Translations under genes and position numbers: made by a program | Part shown: piece by piece, positions 8,764 through 18,276 of the stretch | How the letters are laid out: every line of letters starts with the position of its first letter | Numbering within the stretch: position 1 is the stretch's first letter | DNA from: Pseudomonas viridiflava | GTDB taxonomy: Bacteria; Pseudomonadota; Gammaproteobacteria; Pseudomonadales; Pseudomonadaceae | DNA: 64,000 nucleotides | Reading direction: 5' to 3' | Assembly: GCF_001642795.1 (NCBI RefSeq) | Contig: NZ_LKEH01000018.1 | Span: 113,817-177,816 of the forward strand | The notes under the pieces: generated by a model | Told to the model about the DNA's origin: nothing | The model's database searches: none | The model's input: only the letters and a program-made list of their open reading frames with translations

Positions 8764-10223
8764 TGGCCACGCTGATGGTACAAGGCACCACGTCCGACGC
8801 CGGCAAAAGCACGCTGGTGACCGCGCTGTGCCGCTGGTTGACGCGACAGGGTGTGAAGGTCGTGCCGTTCAAACCGCAGAACATGGCGCTCAACAGTGCC
8901 GTGACCGCCGACGGCGGCGAGATCGGTCGTGCGCAGGCAGTGCAGGCTCAGGCGTGTTATCTGCAGCCGCACACCGACATGAACCCGGTGCTGCTCAAGC
9001 CCAACAGCGACACCGGCGCGCAGGTGATCATCCATGGCCGCGCAGTCACCACCATGAATGCAGTGGCGTATCACGGCTACAAAGAGATCGCCATGCGCGC
9101 GGTGCTGGAGTCTCACGAGCGGCTGGGACACCACTATCCAGTGATCATGGTCGAAGGGGCTGGTTCGCCTGCCGAGATCAACCTGCGGGCCAATGACATT
9201 GCCAACATGGGCTTCGCCGAAGCCGTCGATTGCCCGGTGCTGTTGATCGCCGACATCAACCGTGGTGGTGTCTTTGCCCATCTGGTCGGCACTCTGGAGC
9301 TCCTGTCGCCCAGCGAGCAGGCGCGGGTCAAAGGTTTCATCATCAACCGTTTTCGCGGCGACATCGCCTTGCTGCAACCGGGCCTGGACTGGCTGGAAGC
9401 GCGCACCGGCAAGCCGGTGGTCGGGGTGCTGCCCTATGTGATGGACCTGCATCTTGAGGCCGAAGACGGTCTGGATCAGCGTCAGACCGACAAGGTCGAG
9501 CAGGTACTGAATGTGGTGGTGCCGGTCTTGCCGCGCATCAGCAACCACACCGACTTCGACCCGCTGCGCCTGCATCCGCAGGTCAATCTGCAATTCGTCG
9601 GCCCCGGTCAGGCGATACCGCCTGCCGACCTGATTATCCTGCCCGGCTCGAAAAGCGTGCGTAGCGACCTGGCGTACCTGCGTGCCAATGGTTGGGAAGA
9701 CGCCATCCAGAAGCACTTGCGCTACGGCGGCAAGGTGATGGGTATCTGCGGTGGGTTGCAGATGCTCGGCGAGCAGATGCACGACCCACTGGGGCTGGAA
9801 GGCGCGGCGGGTTCAAGCCCGGGTCTTGGCCTGCTGGCGATGAGCACGGTGCTGGAGTCCGAGAAACAACTGCGTAACGTACGTGGCCGTCTGACGCTGG
9901 AAGATGCCGAGGTCAGCGGTTACGAGATTCATGCCGGTGTCACCACAGGTGCGGCGCTGGAACAGGCTGCCGTCCGGCTGGACGACGGTCGTTGCGATGG
10001 TGCGCAGAGCGCCGACGGGCAGATTCTCGGCACGTACCTGCACGGCCTGTTCGAGTCGCCTGCCGCGTGCAGCGCCCTGTTGCGCTGGGCCGGGCTTCGC
10101 GATGTGCAGGAGGTCGATTATCACGCCCTGCGCGAGCGGGACATCGAGCGTCTGGCGGATCTGGTGGAAAAGCACCTGGACGGCACATTGCTGCGTCAGC
10201 TGTGCGGACTGGAGGCGAACTGA
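8763..10223 (+). CDS. cobQ: Cobyric acid synthase
   Basis: Glutamine-dependent amidation at positions b, d, e and g of adenosylcobyrinate diamide. The 486-residue protein has the P-loop [18 protein letters not shown], the NMALNSAVT block, [12 protein letters not shown] and [11 protein letters not shown] in the synthetase half, then a glutaminase half with the Cys in [11 protein letters not shown] and the His in GTYLHGLFE. It starts on the last base of the cobD stop. Confidence 0.96.
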   Translation: MATLMVQGTTSDAGKSTLVTALCRWLTRQGVKVVPFKPQNMALNSAVTADGGEIGRAQAVQAQACYLQPHTDMNPVLLKPNSDTGAQVIIHGRAVTTMNAVAYHGYKEIAMRAVLESHERLGHHYPVIMVEGAGSPAEINLRANDIANMGFAEAVDCPVLLIADINRGGVFAHLVGTLELLSPSEQARVKGFIINRFRGDIALLQPGLDWLEARTGKPVVGVLPYVMDLHLEAEDGLDQRQTDKVEQVLNVVVPVLPRISNHTDFDPLRLHPQVNLQFVGPGQAIPPADLIILPGSKSVRSDLAYLRANGWEDAIQKHLRYGGKVMGICGGLQMLGEQMHDPLGLEGAAGSSPGLGLLAMSTVLESEKQLRNVRGRLTLEDAEVSGYEIHAGVTTGAALEQAAVRLDDGRCDGAQSADGQILGTYLHGLFESPAACSALLRWAGLRDVQEVDYHALRERDIERLADLVEKHLDGTLLRQLCGLEAN

Positions 10224-10224
10224 A

Positions 10225-10746
10225 ATGCTGCAACTGATCCTGGGTGGCGCGCGCTCCGGCAAGAGCCGACTGGCCGAAAAACTGGCGGCCGAGTGCGGTC
10301 TGAACGTGACCTACATCGCCACCAGCCAGCCACTGGACGGCGAGATGAACCAGCGCGTCGCCAGCCATCGTGCTCGTCGTCCTGAGCGGTGGGGACTGGT
10401 GGAAGAACCGGTCGAACTGGCACGCGTGCTGCGAGAAAACGCCGCGCCCGATCATTGTCTGCTGGTCGATTGCCTGACCCTGTGGCTGACCAATCTGCTG
10501 ATGCTCGACAGCCCCGAACGTCTGGCGCAGGAGCGTGATGCGTTGCTCGACTGCGTGGCGGCGCTTCCAGGCGAAATCATTTTCGTGAGTAACGAAACCG
10601 GGCTTGGCGTAGTGCCGCTCGGCGAGCTGACCCGTCGCTATGTCGACGAAGCCGGCCTTCTGCATCAAGCCCTTGCCGAACGTTGCCAGCGCGTAGTGCT
10701 GACCGTGGCGGGCTTGCCCCTGACTTTGAAAGGAACTGCGCTATGA
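10225..10746 (+). CDS. cobU: Adenosylcobinamide kinase / adenosylcobinamide-phosphate guanylyltransferase
   Basis: Bifunctional enzyme that phosphorylates adenosylcobinamide and then transfers GMP to give adenosylcobinamide-GDP; cobP in the aerobic nomenclature. The 173 residues begin with the P-loop [18 protein letters not shown], then [13 protein letters not shown] with the guanylylated His region, [14 protein letters not shown] and [13 protein letters not shown]. The ATG lies one base after the cobQ stop; the stop overlaps the cobT start. Confidence 0.94.
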   Translation: MLQLILGGARSGKSRLAEKLAAECGLNVTYIATSQPLDGEMNQRVASHRARRPERWGLVEEPVELARVLRENAAPDHCLLVDCLTLWLTNLLMLDSPERLAQERDALLDCVAALPGEIIFVSNETGLGVVPLGELTRRYVDEAGLLHQALAERCQRVVLTVAGLPLTLKGTAL

Positions 10747-11795
10747 GTAACTCCTGGTGGCTCGAACCCGCACAGGCCATCAACGCGCCGATGCGTGAAG
10801 CGGCGCTGGCCCGTCAGCAACAACTGACCAAACCGGCCGGCTCGCTGGCGCAACTGGAGCGTCTGGCGGTGCAACTTGCCGGTCTGCAGGGGCGTGAGCG
10901 TCCGGCAGCCGATCAGGTGTGGATCGCGATTTTTGCCGGTGATCATGGCGTGGTCGCTGAGGGGGTTTCGGCCTATCCGCAAGCTGTCACTGGCCAGATG
11001 CTGCACAACTTCGTCAACGGCGGCGCGGCCATCAGTGTGTTGGCACAGCAGCTTTCGGCGCAGATGGACGTGGTGGATCTGGGCACGGTTCTGCCGGTGG
11101 ACCTGCCGGGTGTGCGGCATTTGCGCCTCGGCGCAGGCACCGCCAACTTCGCCCAGGGGCCGGCCATGACGGCTGACCAGGGGCTGGCAGCCTTGCAGGC
11201 CGGACGTGACAGTGTGCTGCGCGCCAAGGCATCAGGGACCGAGTTGTTCATCGGTGGCGAAATGGGCATCGGTAATACCACCGCTGCCAGTGCGGTTGCC
11301 TGCTCCATGCTGGAGTGCGCGGCGCAACTGCTGGTCGGCCCTGGCACCGGGCTGAACGCCGAAGGCATCGAACACAAGACTCGGGTCATCGAGCGTGCCT
11401 TGAAGCTGCATGCTGAACACGCAGGTGATCCGCTGCACAGCCTGTTCAGCCTCGGCGGTTTCGAGATTGCCGCGTTGACCGGTGCTTATCTGGCCTGCGC
11501 GCAGGAAGGCATCGTCGCGCTGGTGGACGGTTTCATCTGCAGCGTGGCGGCGCTGGTGGCCGTGCGCCTGAACCCGTCATGCCGCAACTGGCTGGTGTTC
11601 GGCCATCGTGGCGCTGAAACGGGTCATCGTCATGTGCTGGAGATTCTTCAGGCCGAACCATTGCTCGATCTCGGCCTGCGACTGGGCGAGGGCAGTGGTG
11701 CCGCACTGGCCGTCCCGCTGGTGCGCATGGCCTGTGCGCTGCACAACGGCATGTCGACCTTTGCCGAAGCCAGCGTATCGGATCGCCCGGCATGA
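10743..11795 (+). CDS. cobT: Nicotinate-nucleotide--dimethylbenzimidazole phosphoribosyltransferase
   Basis: Makes alpha-ribazole phosphate from nicotinate mononucleotide and the dimethylbenzimidazole produced by BluB; cobU in P. denitrificans naming. 350 residues. Diagnostic segments are the [13 protein letters not shown] block, [30 protein letters not shown] and the [10 protein letters not shown] region with the catalytic Glu. ATG 10743 overlaps the cobU stop and matches the family N-terminus. Confidence 0.95.
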   Translation: MSNSWWLEPAQAINAPMREAALARQQQLTKPAGSLAQLERLAVQLAGLQGRERPAADQVWIAIFAGDHGVVAEGVSAYPQAVTGQMLHNFVNGGAAISVLAQQLSAQMDVVDLGTVLPVDLPGVRHLRLGAGTANFAQGPAMTADQGLAALQAGRDSVLRAKASGTELFIGGEMGIGNTTAASAVACSMLECAAQLLVGPGTGLNAEGIEHKTRVIERALKLHAEHAGDPLHSLFSLGGFEIAALTGAYLACAQEGIVALVDGFICSVAALVAVRLNPSCRNWLVFGHRGAETGHRHVLEILQAEPLLDLGLRLGEGSGAALAVPLVRMACALHNGMSTFAEASVSDRPA

Positions 11796-12364
11796 CCCTG
11801 CGTCTGGATTTGCTGCGTCACGGTGAGACCGAGCAGGGCGGCGGCCTGCGGGGCAACATTGACGATGCGCTGACTGATCTGGGTTGGCAGCAGATGCGCT
11901 CGGCCGTCACTGAAGCCGGGCCTTGGGATCGGATTGTCAGTTCGCCTCTGCAGCGTTGCGCGCGTTTTTCCGAAGAGCTGGCTGCGCGACTGTCCCTGCC
12001 CATGGAGCTCGAATCTGGACTGCAGGAGCTGCATTTCGGTGACTGGGAAGGACACAGCCCTGCGCAACTGATGGAGACGGATGCCGAAGGCCTGGGGCTG
12101 TTCTGGAACGATCCATATGCCTTCACGCCGCCCAATGGCGAGCGCGTGATCGACTTTTCAGCGCGGGTTCTGGGTGCGGTGCAGCGTCTGCATGACAGGT
12201 ACGCCGGTGAGCGGGTGCTGCTGGTCAGTCATGGTGGTGTGATGCGTCTGTTGCTGGCCCAGGCGCGTGGCCTGCTGCGTGAGCAACTGCTGCAGGTGGT
12301 CGTTGGGCATGGCGCGCTGTTATCGATCAATGTTGCCGCTGAAGGCGTTCTCACGGAGTCCTGA
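11792..12364 (+). CDS. cobC: Alpha-ribazole phosphatase (histidine phosphatase family)
   Basis: Likely removes the phosphate from alpha-ribazole phosphate or from adenosylcobalamin phosphate. The protein carries the [11 protein letters not shown] signature with the phosphorylated His, a second Arg/Glu set (LHFGDWEG) and the late [11 protein letters not shown]is. 190 residues. Placement between cobT and cobS, with a four-base overlap to cobT and one base before cobS, supports this over a generic phosphoglycerate-mutase-like function. Confidence 0.88.
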   Translation: MTLRLDLLRHGETEQGGGLRGNIDDALTDLGWQQMRSAVTEAGPWDRIVSSPLQRCARFSEELAARLSLPMELESGLQELHFGDWEGHSPAQLMETDAEGLGLFWNDPYAFTPPNGERVIDFSARVLGAVQRLHDRYAGERVLLVSHGGVMRLLLAQARGLLREQLLQVVVGHGALLSINVAAEGVLTES

Positions 12365-12365
12365 C

Positions 12366-13097
12366 ATGCTGCCCTTCTGGATCGCCCTGCAATTTCTCGG
12401 CAGCTTTCCGATCCGCCTGCCCGGCATGCCGAAGCCCGAGGAAACCGGACGCTCGCTGTTGTTCTATCCTCTGGTAGGCGTGCTGTTCGGCATCGTATTG
12501 ATGAGCCTGAATGCATTGCTGGCCGGTGCGCCCTTGATGCTGCACGCTGCCTTGCTGCTCTGCGCCTGGGTGCTGCTGAGTGGGGGACTGCATCTGGATG
12601 GACTGGCAGACAGCGCCGATGCCTGGCTGGGCGGTTTCGGTGATCGCGAGCGAACCCTGACCATCATGAAAGACCCGCGCAGCGGGCCGATTGCCGTGGT
12701 CACGCTGGTGCTGGTGCTGCTGCTCAAATTCACCGCCATCCTGGCGTTGATTGAAAGTCATCACAGCATCGCGCTGCTGCTGGCACCGCTGATTGGACGC
12801 AGCGCCATGCTGGGGCTGTTTCTGAGCACGCCCTATGTGCGTGCCGGTGGTCTGGGGCAGGCGCTGGCGGACCATTTGCCACGTGGCGCGGCGCGTCGAG
12901 TGCTGCTGGTCAGTGGTGTGGCCTGCGTGTTGTTCGCAGGTTGGTCGGGACTGGCTGCTGTGGTGGCTTCGATGGCCTGCTTTCTGTGGTTGCGTCAGGT
13001 AATGACTCGTCGTCTGGGTGGCACCACCGGGGACACCGCGGGCGCGTTGCTTGAACTGCTCGAGGTGGCGGTACTGCTGGCGATGGTGCTGTTCTGA
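12366..13097 (+). CDS. cobS: Adenosylcobinamide-GDP ribazoletransferase
   Basis: Membrane enzyme that joins adenosylcobinamide-GDP and alpha-ribazole to complete the nucleotide loop; cobV in the aerobic naming. The 243-residue, strongly hydrophobic protein begins with the family opening LQFLGSFPI and has the metal-binding HLDGLADSADAWLGG block, then MKDPRSGPIAVVTL. It is the last of the ten cobalamin genes; a promoter for the next gene follows, and no obvious terminator was found. Confidence 0.94.
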   Translation: MLPFWIALQFLGSFPIRLPGMPKPEETGRSLLFYPLVGVLFGIVLMSLNALLAGAPLMLHAALLLCAWVLLSGGLHLDGLADSADAWLGGFGDRERTLTIMKDPRSGPIAVVTLVLVLLLKFTAILALIESHHSIALLLAPLIGRSAMLGLFLSTPYVRAGGLGQALADHLPRGAARRVLLVSGVACVLFAGWSGLAAVVASMACFLWLRQVMTRRLGGTTGDTAGALLELLEVAVLLAMVLF

Positions 13098-13115
13098 GCA
13101 TTCGCTGATATCCGA

Positions 13116-13145
13116 TTGACAGGCTCTTGCACCGAGGCGTAATTT
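13116..13145 (+). promoter_or_regulatory. Sigma-70-like promoter before MFS gene
   Basis: TTGACA at 13116 and TAATTT at 13140 are separated by 18 bases, in the 104-base gap between cobS and the MFS gene. This suggests that the permease is transcribed independently of the cobalamin operon. Confidence 0.45.
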
Positions 13146-13201
13146 CGCCGTTATTGATTTACGGGCATATCCACGCATTTCCGGTCAGGGAGCTTTAAAC
13201 A

Positions 13202-14410
13202 ATGACATCAGTCTGGCGTACCAGCGGCTGGATACTGCTCGGGAGTGCGCTGATCCTCGCGCTTTCCCTTGGAACGCGGCACGGTTTCGGTCTGTTTCTC
13301 GCGCCCATGAGCGCAGACTTCGGATGGGGGCGTGAGGTCTTTGCGTTCTCCATCGCCCTGCAGAACCTGATGTGGGGGCTGGCGCAGCCTTTTGCCGGAG
13401 CGTTGGCAGATCGGTTTGGCGCGGCCCGGGTCGTGTTTGTCGGCGGCGTGCTGTATGCCGTGGGCCTGCTGTGCATGAGCATGGCGGATTCACCCCTGAG
13501 CCTGTCCCTGAGTGCGGGCCTGCTGATCGGCATCGGTCTTTCCGGCACCTCGTTTTCCGTGATCCTCGGCGTCGTCGGGCGGGCCTTGCCGGCCGAGAAA
13601 CGCAGCATGGGCATGGGGATCGCCAGTGCTGCCGGTTCGTTCGGCCAGTTTGCCATGCTGCCCGGTACGCTGGGGCTGATCGGTTGGCTGGGCTGGTCTG
13701 GCGCCTTGGTGGTGCTGGGCGTGATGGTGGCGCTGATCCTGCCGCTGGTAGGCATGCTCAAGGATAAACCGACGGAATCCGTGGGTGTTCAGCAAACACT
13801 GGGTGAAGCATTGCGTGAGGCCTGCTCGCACTCCGGTTTCTGGCTGCTGGCGCTGGGCTTTTTCGTCTGTGGCTTTCAGGTGGTGTTCATCGGCGTGCAT
13901 CTGCCTGCCTATCTGGTGGATCAGCATTTGCCCGCCAAGGTCGGCACCACGGTGCTGGCGCTGATTGGCCTGTTCAATATCTTCGGCACCTATACGGCGG
14001 GCTGGCTGGGTGGACGCATGTCCAAGCCGCGTCTGCTGACGGCGCTGTACCTGCTGCGCGCTGTTGTGATCGTCTTGTTCCTGTGGATTCCGCTCAGCCA
14101 GACCACCGCTTACCTGTTCGGTGTCGCGATGGGGCTGTTGTGGCTGTCCACCGTGCCGCTGACCAACGGTACGGTCGCGACCCTGTTCGGGGTGCGCAAT
14201 CTGTCGATGCTCGGTGGTATCGTCTTTCTGTTCCACCAGTTGGGTGCGTTTCTCGGCGGCTGGCTGGGTGGGCTGGTGTATGACCGTACCGGGAGTTACG
14301 ACTTGATCTGGCAAGTGTCGATCCTGCTCAGTCTGTTGGCGGCCGCCCTCAACTGGCCGGTGCGTGAGCGTCCTGTGGCACGGTTGCAGGCGCAGGCGGG
14401 TGTCGCGTGA
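13202..14410 (+). CDS. MFS transporter, OxlT/monocarboxylate-like
   Basis: A 402-residue major facilitator permease with about twelve hydrophobic helices. The N-terminal helix pair with RHGFGLFLAPMSADFGWGREVFAF and LAQPFAGALADRFGAARVVF (read as separate motifs) matches the oxalate/formate and monocarboxylate branch. Substrate cannot be told from sequence. A ribosome site (AGGGAG) precedes ATG 13202. The stop is overlapped by a 40-codon open frame. The location next to cob genes does not by itself imply cobalamin transport. Confidence 0.85.
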   Translation: MTSVWRTSGWILLGSALILALSLGTRHGFGLFLAPMSADFGWGREVFAFSIALQNLMWGLAQPFAGALADRFGAARVVFVGGVLYAVGLLCMSMADSPLSLSLSAGLLIGIGLSGTSFSVILGVVGRALPAEKRSMGMGIASAAGSFGQFAMLPGTLGLIGWLGWSGALVVLGVMVALILPLVGMLKDKPTESVGVQQTLGEALREACSHSGFWLLALGFFVCGFQVVFIGVHLPAYLVDQHLPAKVGTTVLALIGLFNIFGTYTAGWLGGRMSKPRLLTALYLLRAVVIVLFLWIPLSQTTAYLFGVAMGLLWLSTVPLTNGTVATLFGVRNLSMLGGIVFLFHQLGAFLGGWLGGLVYDRTGSYDLIWQVSILLSLLAAALNWPVRERPVARLQAQAGVA

Positions 14411-14529
14411 GCCGACACTGGCCTTTGCTGACGGCGCTTGCCGCTGGCGGCGCCGTGCTGGCGCTGGTCTGGTGGGGCTGGCAGCAGGTCGGGCTGGCTG
14501 CCTTGCAACTGGGCATGGGCGCTTGCTAG
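14407..14529 (+). CDS. Small predicted membrane protein, 40 residues
   Basis: A GTG codon overlaps the MFS stop in a GTGA, and the frame runs 40 codons. The product has one hydrophobic helix rich in Ala, Leu and Trp ([12 protein letters not shown]) with a basic N-terminus, consistent with a single-pass membrane peptide. Coupling to the permease suggests an accessory peptide, but I do not recognise the family. It may instead be a chance frame. Confidence 0.45.
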   Translation: MSRHWPLLTALAAGGAVLALVWWGWQQVGLAALQLGMGAC

Positions 14530-14590
14530 GCAGAAGGCGTCTGTTGGGGTAGCGTGTCGGCAGACAGCCACCAACTCCAGGGACGCCTTG

Positions 14591-15142
14591 ATGAACACTC
14601 GCTTTATATCGATTCCCTTCCTGCTGCTGGCCATGAGCGGCACTGCCATGGCCGCCGACTGCCCGGCCCTGTTGCAAGGCGAGCTGCCCAAGCTGCGTTC
14701 CAAGGAAAACATCGACCTGTGCCAGCGCTATGCAGGCAAGCCGATGGTGGTCGTCAATACCGCCAGCTTCTGCGGCTTCGCCCCGCAGTTCAAAGGCCTT
14801 GAAGAGCTGAGTCAGCGCTACAAGGGGCAGGGCCTTGAAGTGCTGGGTGTGCCGTCCAAAGATTTCAAACAGGAAGCCAAGGACGGCGAAGAGACCGCCA
14901 AGGTCTGCTACGTCAATTACGGCGTGACCTTCACCATGACCGAGCCGCAGGCCGTGCGAGGCGACGACGCCACCCACCTGTTCAAGGTGCTGGCCGAACA
15001 GAGCAGCGCTCCGCGCTGGAACTTCTACAAGTACGTGGTGGATCGCAAAGGCAACGTGGTCGCCAACTTCTCCAGCATGACCAAGCCGGATGATCCTGAC
15101 CTGATTGCGGCCATCGAGAAGGCGATTGCGTCGAAGCCTTGA
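14591..15142 (+). CDS. Periplasmic glutathione peroxidase (Cys type)
   Basis: A 183-residue thiol peroxidase of the glutathione peroxidase family. ATG 14591 follows a CAGGGA site and gives a signal peptide ending in AMAA, so the protein should be exported. The catalytic motif is [12 protein letters not shown] with Cys in place of selenocysteine, and WNFYKYVVD is the late family block. The usual glutamine segment is altered (VLGVPSKDF in place of the more common PCNQF). Probable role: peroxide detoxification in the periplasm, perhaps with a thioredoxin-like reductant. Confidence 0.88.
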   Translation: MNTRFISIPFLLLAMSGTAMAADCPALLQGELPKLRSKENIDLCQRYAGKPMVVVNTASFCGFAPQFKGLEELSQRYKGQGLEVLGVPSKDFKQEAKDGEETAKVCYVNYGVTFTMTEPQAVRGDDATHLFKVLAEQSSAPRWNFYKYVVDRKGNVVANFSSMTKPDDPDLIAAIEKAIASKP

Positions 15143-15183
15143 GGCAGGCGGCGTGAGGTGACGCTTTGCGTTGCATTTGAAAG

Positions 15184-15240
15184 CGGACGCGGAGCGTCCT
15201 GAGCGGCGTTACCACGCGGGAGCTTAGGAACGATCATCAC
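15184..15240. repeat. Dispersed short repeat, copy 2 (most complete)
   Basis: The 5' half matches the reverse complement of 2426-2465, and the 3' half matches the reverse complement of 63965-64000 (shared blocks GAGCGGC, CCACGCGG and AGGAACGATCA). The unit therefore seems to be about 55 bases. It lies between the glutathione peroxidase and the fadL terminator. Confidence 0.6.
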
Positions 15241-15318
15241 AAGTCTGCCTCGACACTAATCGTGCCCATCGCTCTGAAGTGGGCATGCATACCGTGACGC
15301 TGAGCATTTACCGAGCGC

Positions 15319-15358
15319 AAAAAAAGCCCGCACTCCCTGAGGATGTGCGGGCTTTTTT
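15319..15358 (-). terminator. Rho-independent terminator downstream of fadL
   Basis: The stem AGCCCGCAC/GTGCGGGCT is flanked by runs of A on one side and T on the other, so it could stop transcription from both directions. It lies between the convergent glutathione peroxidase and fadL-like genes. Confidence 0.85.
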
Positions 15359-15379
15359 CAGCCGGTTTTCAGTTGTCCA

Positions 15380-16663
15380 TCAGAAGCGATATGTGACCGA
15401 AGTACCAACGCCGTGCGCGGTGTTGCGGAAGTCCGCGCTGTACGAGCCTTTGGTGGCGCTGCTGTTGCGGATCTTGGCTTCATCTTCACGCAGGTACGAG
15501 TACGCCACGTCGATAGTCAGGTCGTCGGTTGGGCTCCAGCCGGCACCGAAGCTGACGATCTTGCGGTCGCCGGTCGGGATGCGTGGGGAGCGATTGACGT
15601 TGTTGGTCGGTGCCTGGTCCACGGAGAAGCCGGTGCGCAGTGTCCACTCCTTGTTGACCTTGTACGAAGCGCCGATGGCGTGAGCCCAAGTGTCGTGCCA
15701 GTCCTGCTCTTCGGAGATGGTGCCGATCGGGCCTGCCGAGCCGCCCAGTTGCGGAGGAACGCCGTCGTTGTTGACGGTGATGTCGGTCAGACGGCTCCAG
15801 CGGGTCCAGGTGCTGCCTGCGTAGACAGTCCAGTTTTCATCGATCTGCTGGGTGATGGAGAAGTCCACCGACTCCGGCGTGGAGATGTCCAGCGAGGCGT
15901 CGTATTTCTGGCCGCCGAACGGACCGAAGCCGGAGCCTTCGATCTTGGTCTTGCCCTTGAGCTTGTAGTCGACCTTGGAGTGGTAGGTCAGGCCCAGGCG
16001 GGTGGTGTCAGTGGCCTGTACCAGCACGCCGACGTTGAAGCCCAGCGCGGTGTCGTCACCTTCGATTTTCACCTTGCCATCGTTACGGCCCGGCGTCGCA
16101 GCGTTGAGCGTGGAGGAGGTCAGCTCGCCATCGATGCGGTTGATGGTAGGACCGAAACCGATGGACACCTTGTCATTGAAGGCATAGCTGACGGTCGGCT
16201 GGAGGGTGACAACCTGTACGTGGCTCTTGTCGCCCCAGTAGCGGCCTGCGAAGCCACTTTCGTAGTCGGTCACCAGGCCGAACGGGGCATACATGCCCAG
16301 GCCGAATGCCCAGTGATCATCGATCGGCTTGACGTAGTAGCCCATGGGCACGCCCACGACAGGAACCATGTCGCCGTCGTTGCTGCCGCCAAAGGTCCCA
16401 CGGCCGTTGTCGATGTTGGTCTTGGCGATCACGGCTGCCGCGCCCAAGCTGATTTCTTCGCGCTTGAGGCGGGACATGCCGGCAGGGTTGCCGAAGACGG
16501 TGCTTGCATCATCGGCAGACGAGGAGCGACCGGCAAAACCGGTGCCCATGCCGCTGACGCTTTGTTCGTTGAGTGCGAAACCTGCAGCGAATAGCTGAGA
16601 GGAGGCCAGACCGATAGCCAGACCCAGTGTTGTCCTGTTCATTACTTTTGTCATTGTTTTCAT
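15380..16663 (-). CDS. fadL: FadL-family outer membrane fatty acid / hydrocarbon transporter
   Basis: A beta-barrel porin of about 427 residues for long-chain fatty acids or other hydrophobic compounds. It has a signal peptide ending in LFAAG, then the mature GFALNEQSVSGMGTGFAG opening and the NPAGMSRL signature of the FadL hatch domain; it ends in an aromatic residue (TYRF), as outer membrane barrels do. ATG 16663 has an AAGGAG site eight bases upstream. Gene order MFS, glutathione peroxidase, FadL agrees with my memory of P. aeruginosa PA1286-PA1288. Substrate range is not determined. Confidence 0.9.
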   Translation of the reverse strand: MKTMTKVMNRTTLGLAIGLASSQLFAAGFALNEQSVSGMGTGFAGRSSSADDASTVFGNPAGMSRLKREEISLGAAAVIAKTNIDNGRGTFGGSNDGDMVPVVGVPMGYYVKPIDDHWAFGLGMYAPFGLVTDYESGFAGRYWGDKSHVQVVTLQPTVSYAFNDKVSIGFGPTINRIDGELTSSTLNAATPGRNDGKVKIEGDDTALGFNVGVLVQATDTTRLGLTYHSKVDYKLKGKTKIEGSGFGPFGGQKYDASLDISTPESVDFSITQQIDENWTVYAGSTWTRWSRLTDITVNNDGVPPQLGGSAGPIGTISEEQDWHDTWAHAIGASYKVNKEWTLRTGFSVDQAPTNNVNRSPRIPTGDRKIVSFGAGWSPTDDLTIDVAYSYLREDEAKIRNSSATKGSYSADFRNTAHGVGTSVTYRF

Positions 16664-16813
16664 TATTAGAACTCCTTGTGATCACCGGGCGGAAATTACC
16701 AACATTTTCGACGGCGCGCTATAGCCTGAAGAGCCCGAGTTAGAGCTATTCTTGTAGGACAATCCATCTATCTTGCAGCGAACACTGCCGATCTTCTAAT
16801 TCCAGTGTTGGGC

Positions 16814-17293
16814 TCATGCCGGTAAATACAGCGGTGCGACACTGGCATTCCAGCACGCGACAAAATCCCTGAGTCGTCCATGCGGCTGAAAAACGGTTCT
16901 CCAGATTCTGGCCATGGCCAGTGGATCGTCTTCGGCTGGAAGAAGCGTATTCGCGGCTTCGATCATCATCAAGGCGATGGCCGTCGAGTAGCGCAGATTG
17001 ACGGTCAATTCCAGATGCGGACCGCTGAGGAAGGCATGCTGGCTGGCAAGGCCTCTGACCCGGCTGGCAAGGTCGGGATCCAGCGCCAGGTAGTTGTCCC
17101 AGAGCTGCTTGTGTCTGAGCTCCGGTATGCGATAGAGGCCATGCCCGCGGCGGCTGTCCAGGGCGGCACCGAACGCTGATTGACTGGCGGCAATGCCCAG
17201 CAGTAAGGATTCGGCGCGATAGCTTCGGCGATCCAGATACGTCAGGGTCGGGCGGATGACGTGACGGCATAATTCTATGGCTGCAATACCCAT
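16814..17293 (-). CDS. Conserved protein of unknown function, lysozyme-like segment
   Basis: 159 residues without signal peptide or clear membrane helix. The pattern IRPTLTYLDRRSYRAESLLLGIAASQSAFGAAL followed by GLYRIP (quoted in pieces: IRPTLTYLD, LLLGIAASQSAFG, GLYRIP) recalls the helical part of small transglycosylase-like phage or pyocin proteins that have a Glu after the LLLG helix; here that position reads Q-S. The rest is helical with TVNLRYSTAIALMMIE. I do not recognise a defined family. Neighbours give no functional hint. Confidence 0.6.
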   Translation of the reverse strand: MGIAAIELCRHVIRPTLTYLDRRSYRAESLLLGIAASQSAFGAALDSRRGHGLYRIPELRHKQLWDNYLALDPDLASRVRGLASQHAFLSGPHLELTVNLRYSTAIALMMIEAANTLLPAEDDPLAMARIWRTVFQPHGRLRDFVACWNASVAPLYLPA

Positions 17294-17517
17294 AATACTG
17301 TCGGCGCTCGGATGTGAGACTGCTTGCCCCTCTGATGCCTGGCGAAGCGGGTGTTGCGGGGGCTTCCGGAGGCGGCTTCAGGTCGCCCGAGTTGAAGTGT
17401 AGTGTCAGATTTACGGTGTAACGGATTGTTTTTAAATTGTTTGCAGCTTTGCCGATAAGCGGCTAGATCCGTTGGCGATTAGTCGAATTCAACCCGACAC
17501 AAAAAGCTGGCAATAAA

Positions 17518-17543
17518 AAACCCCGCCAGGTGAGGGCGGGGTT
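17518..17543 (-). terminator. Rho-independent terminator downstream of small gene
   Basis: The stem AACCCCGCC / GGCGGGGTT has an A-rich side that becomes a T run on the minus strand, 28 bases after the stop of the gene at 17571. Confidence 0.8.
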
Positions 17544-17570
17544 TCGGGCTTGCGGTGCTGCGTTCGTTTA

Positions 17571-17795
17571 TCAGGCAATGAGTGCCTGACGGGTACGCTC
17601 GATCACGGCCTGCAGCGGTTCGGCGCTGGCGTATTGATCGGGGTACAGGCGCTCGCTGTGGCGGGCGATGCCGTGCTCGTTGACGATGGTGAAGCTGAAG
17701 CAGCCTTTGCGGGCCGCCATGATCAGGCAATTCATTGGCGCGAATGCGTTGGTCAACGTATGAATGGCATGTTGGGTCTGGTTATGGTGAGTCAT
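17571..17795 (-). CDS. Small conserved hypothetical protein, 74 residues
   Basis: Begins MTHHNQTQHAIHTL with an AGGA site about ten bases upstream and has its own terminator, so it behaves as a real monocistronic gene. It is a mixed alpha/beta protein with FSFTIVNEHGIARHSERLYP, which could form a beta hairpin, and a helical C-terminus. No known domain recognised. A longer reading to 17819 lacks a ribosome site. Confidence 0.6.
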   Translation of the reverse strand: MTHHNQTQHAIHTLTNAFAPMNCLIMAARKGCFSFTIVNEHGIARHSERLYPDQYASAEPLQAVIERTRQALIA

Positions 17796-18276
17796 GTTAG
17801 GTGTTTCCTGAATCAACACGGAACAATACCGTGCATAAATAAAGATTCCAGTAAACGCGGGCCGGCAGTAATTGGTAAAGCCTGGCTGGGCGGAGAACCT
17901 GACTGGAACAAGACAGTCAATTGAAGCGCGCTTTATCGTATGGCGCTCTGGCTGGCTGGTAGGTACTTAGGAGGGCAGGCAACACAACAGGAGCAAAGGT
18001 TCGACGCTCCGGTGAAGATCCTGATCAATTGCAGGCTGGTTGAAGCAGAACATGATAGCCGTAACTGCATTGCCGCCAAGGTGTGGCTCACATATGCGAA
18101 AGGGTCATGCCTGGAAACCATCGAGGTGGTCGATCCCTTGTAGCCAGCATTCCCTTTCTTTGGAAAGAGCTAACACTGGGGGACTTGTCGACCGGAATTG
18201 ATTTTCAGCTTGGTACTAACGGCGGCTATGCTAATCAAGCCTGAAGTGAATTGCAAGTGTGTATATAAATCAACAG
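17796..18276. other. Intergenic region without supported gene
   Basis: Open frames of 60-67 codons occur on both strands (for example 17940-18143 on the plus strand), but they lack ribosome sites and recognisable composition. The part next to 17795 should hold the promoter of the small minus-strand gene. I see no repeat or RNA structure here. Confidence 0.5.

Noticed and set aside
17933..18143. Short frames on both strands in the 17.8-18.3 kb gap
   Set aside because: They overlap each other, have no ribosome sites and show no family resemblance.
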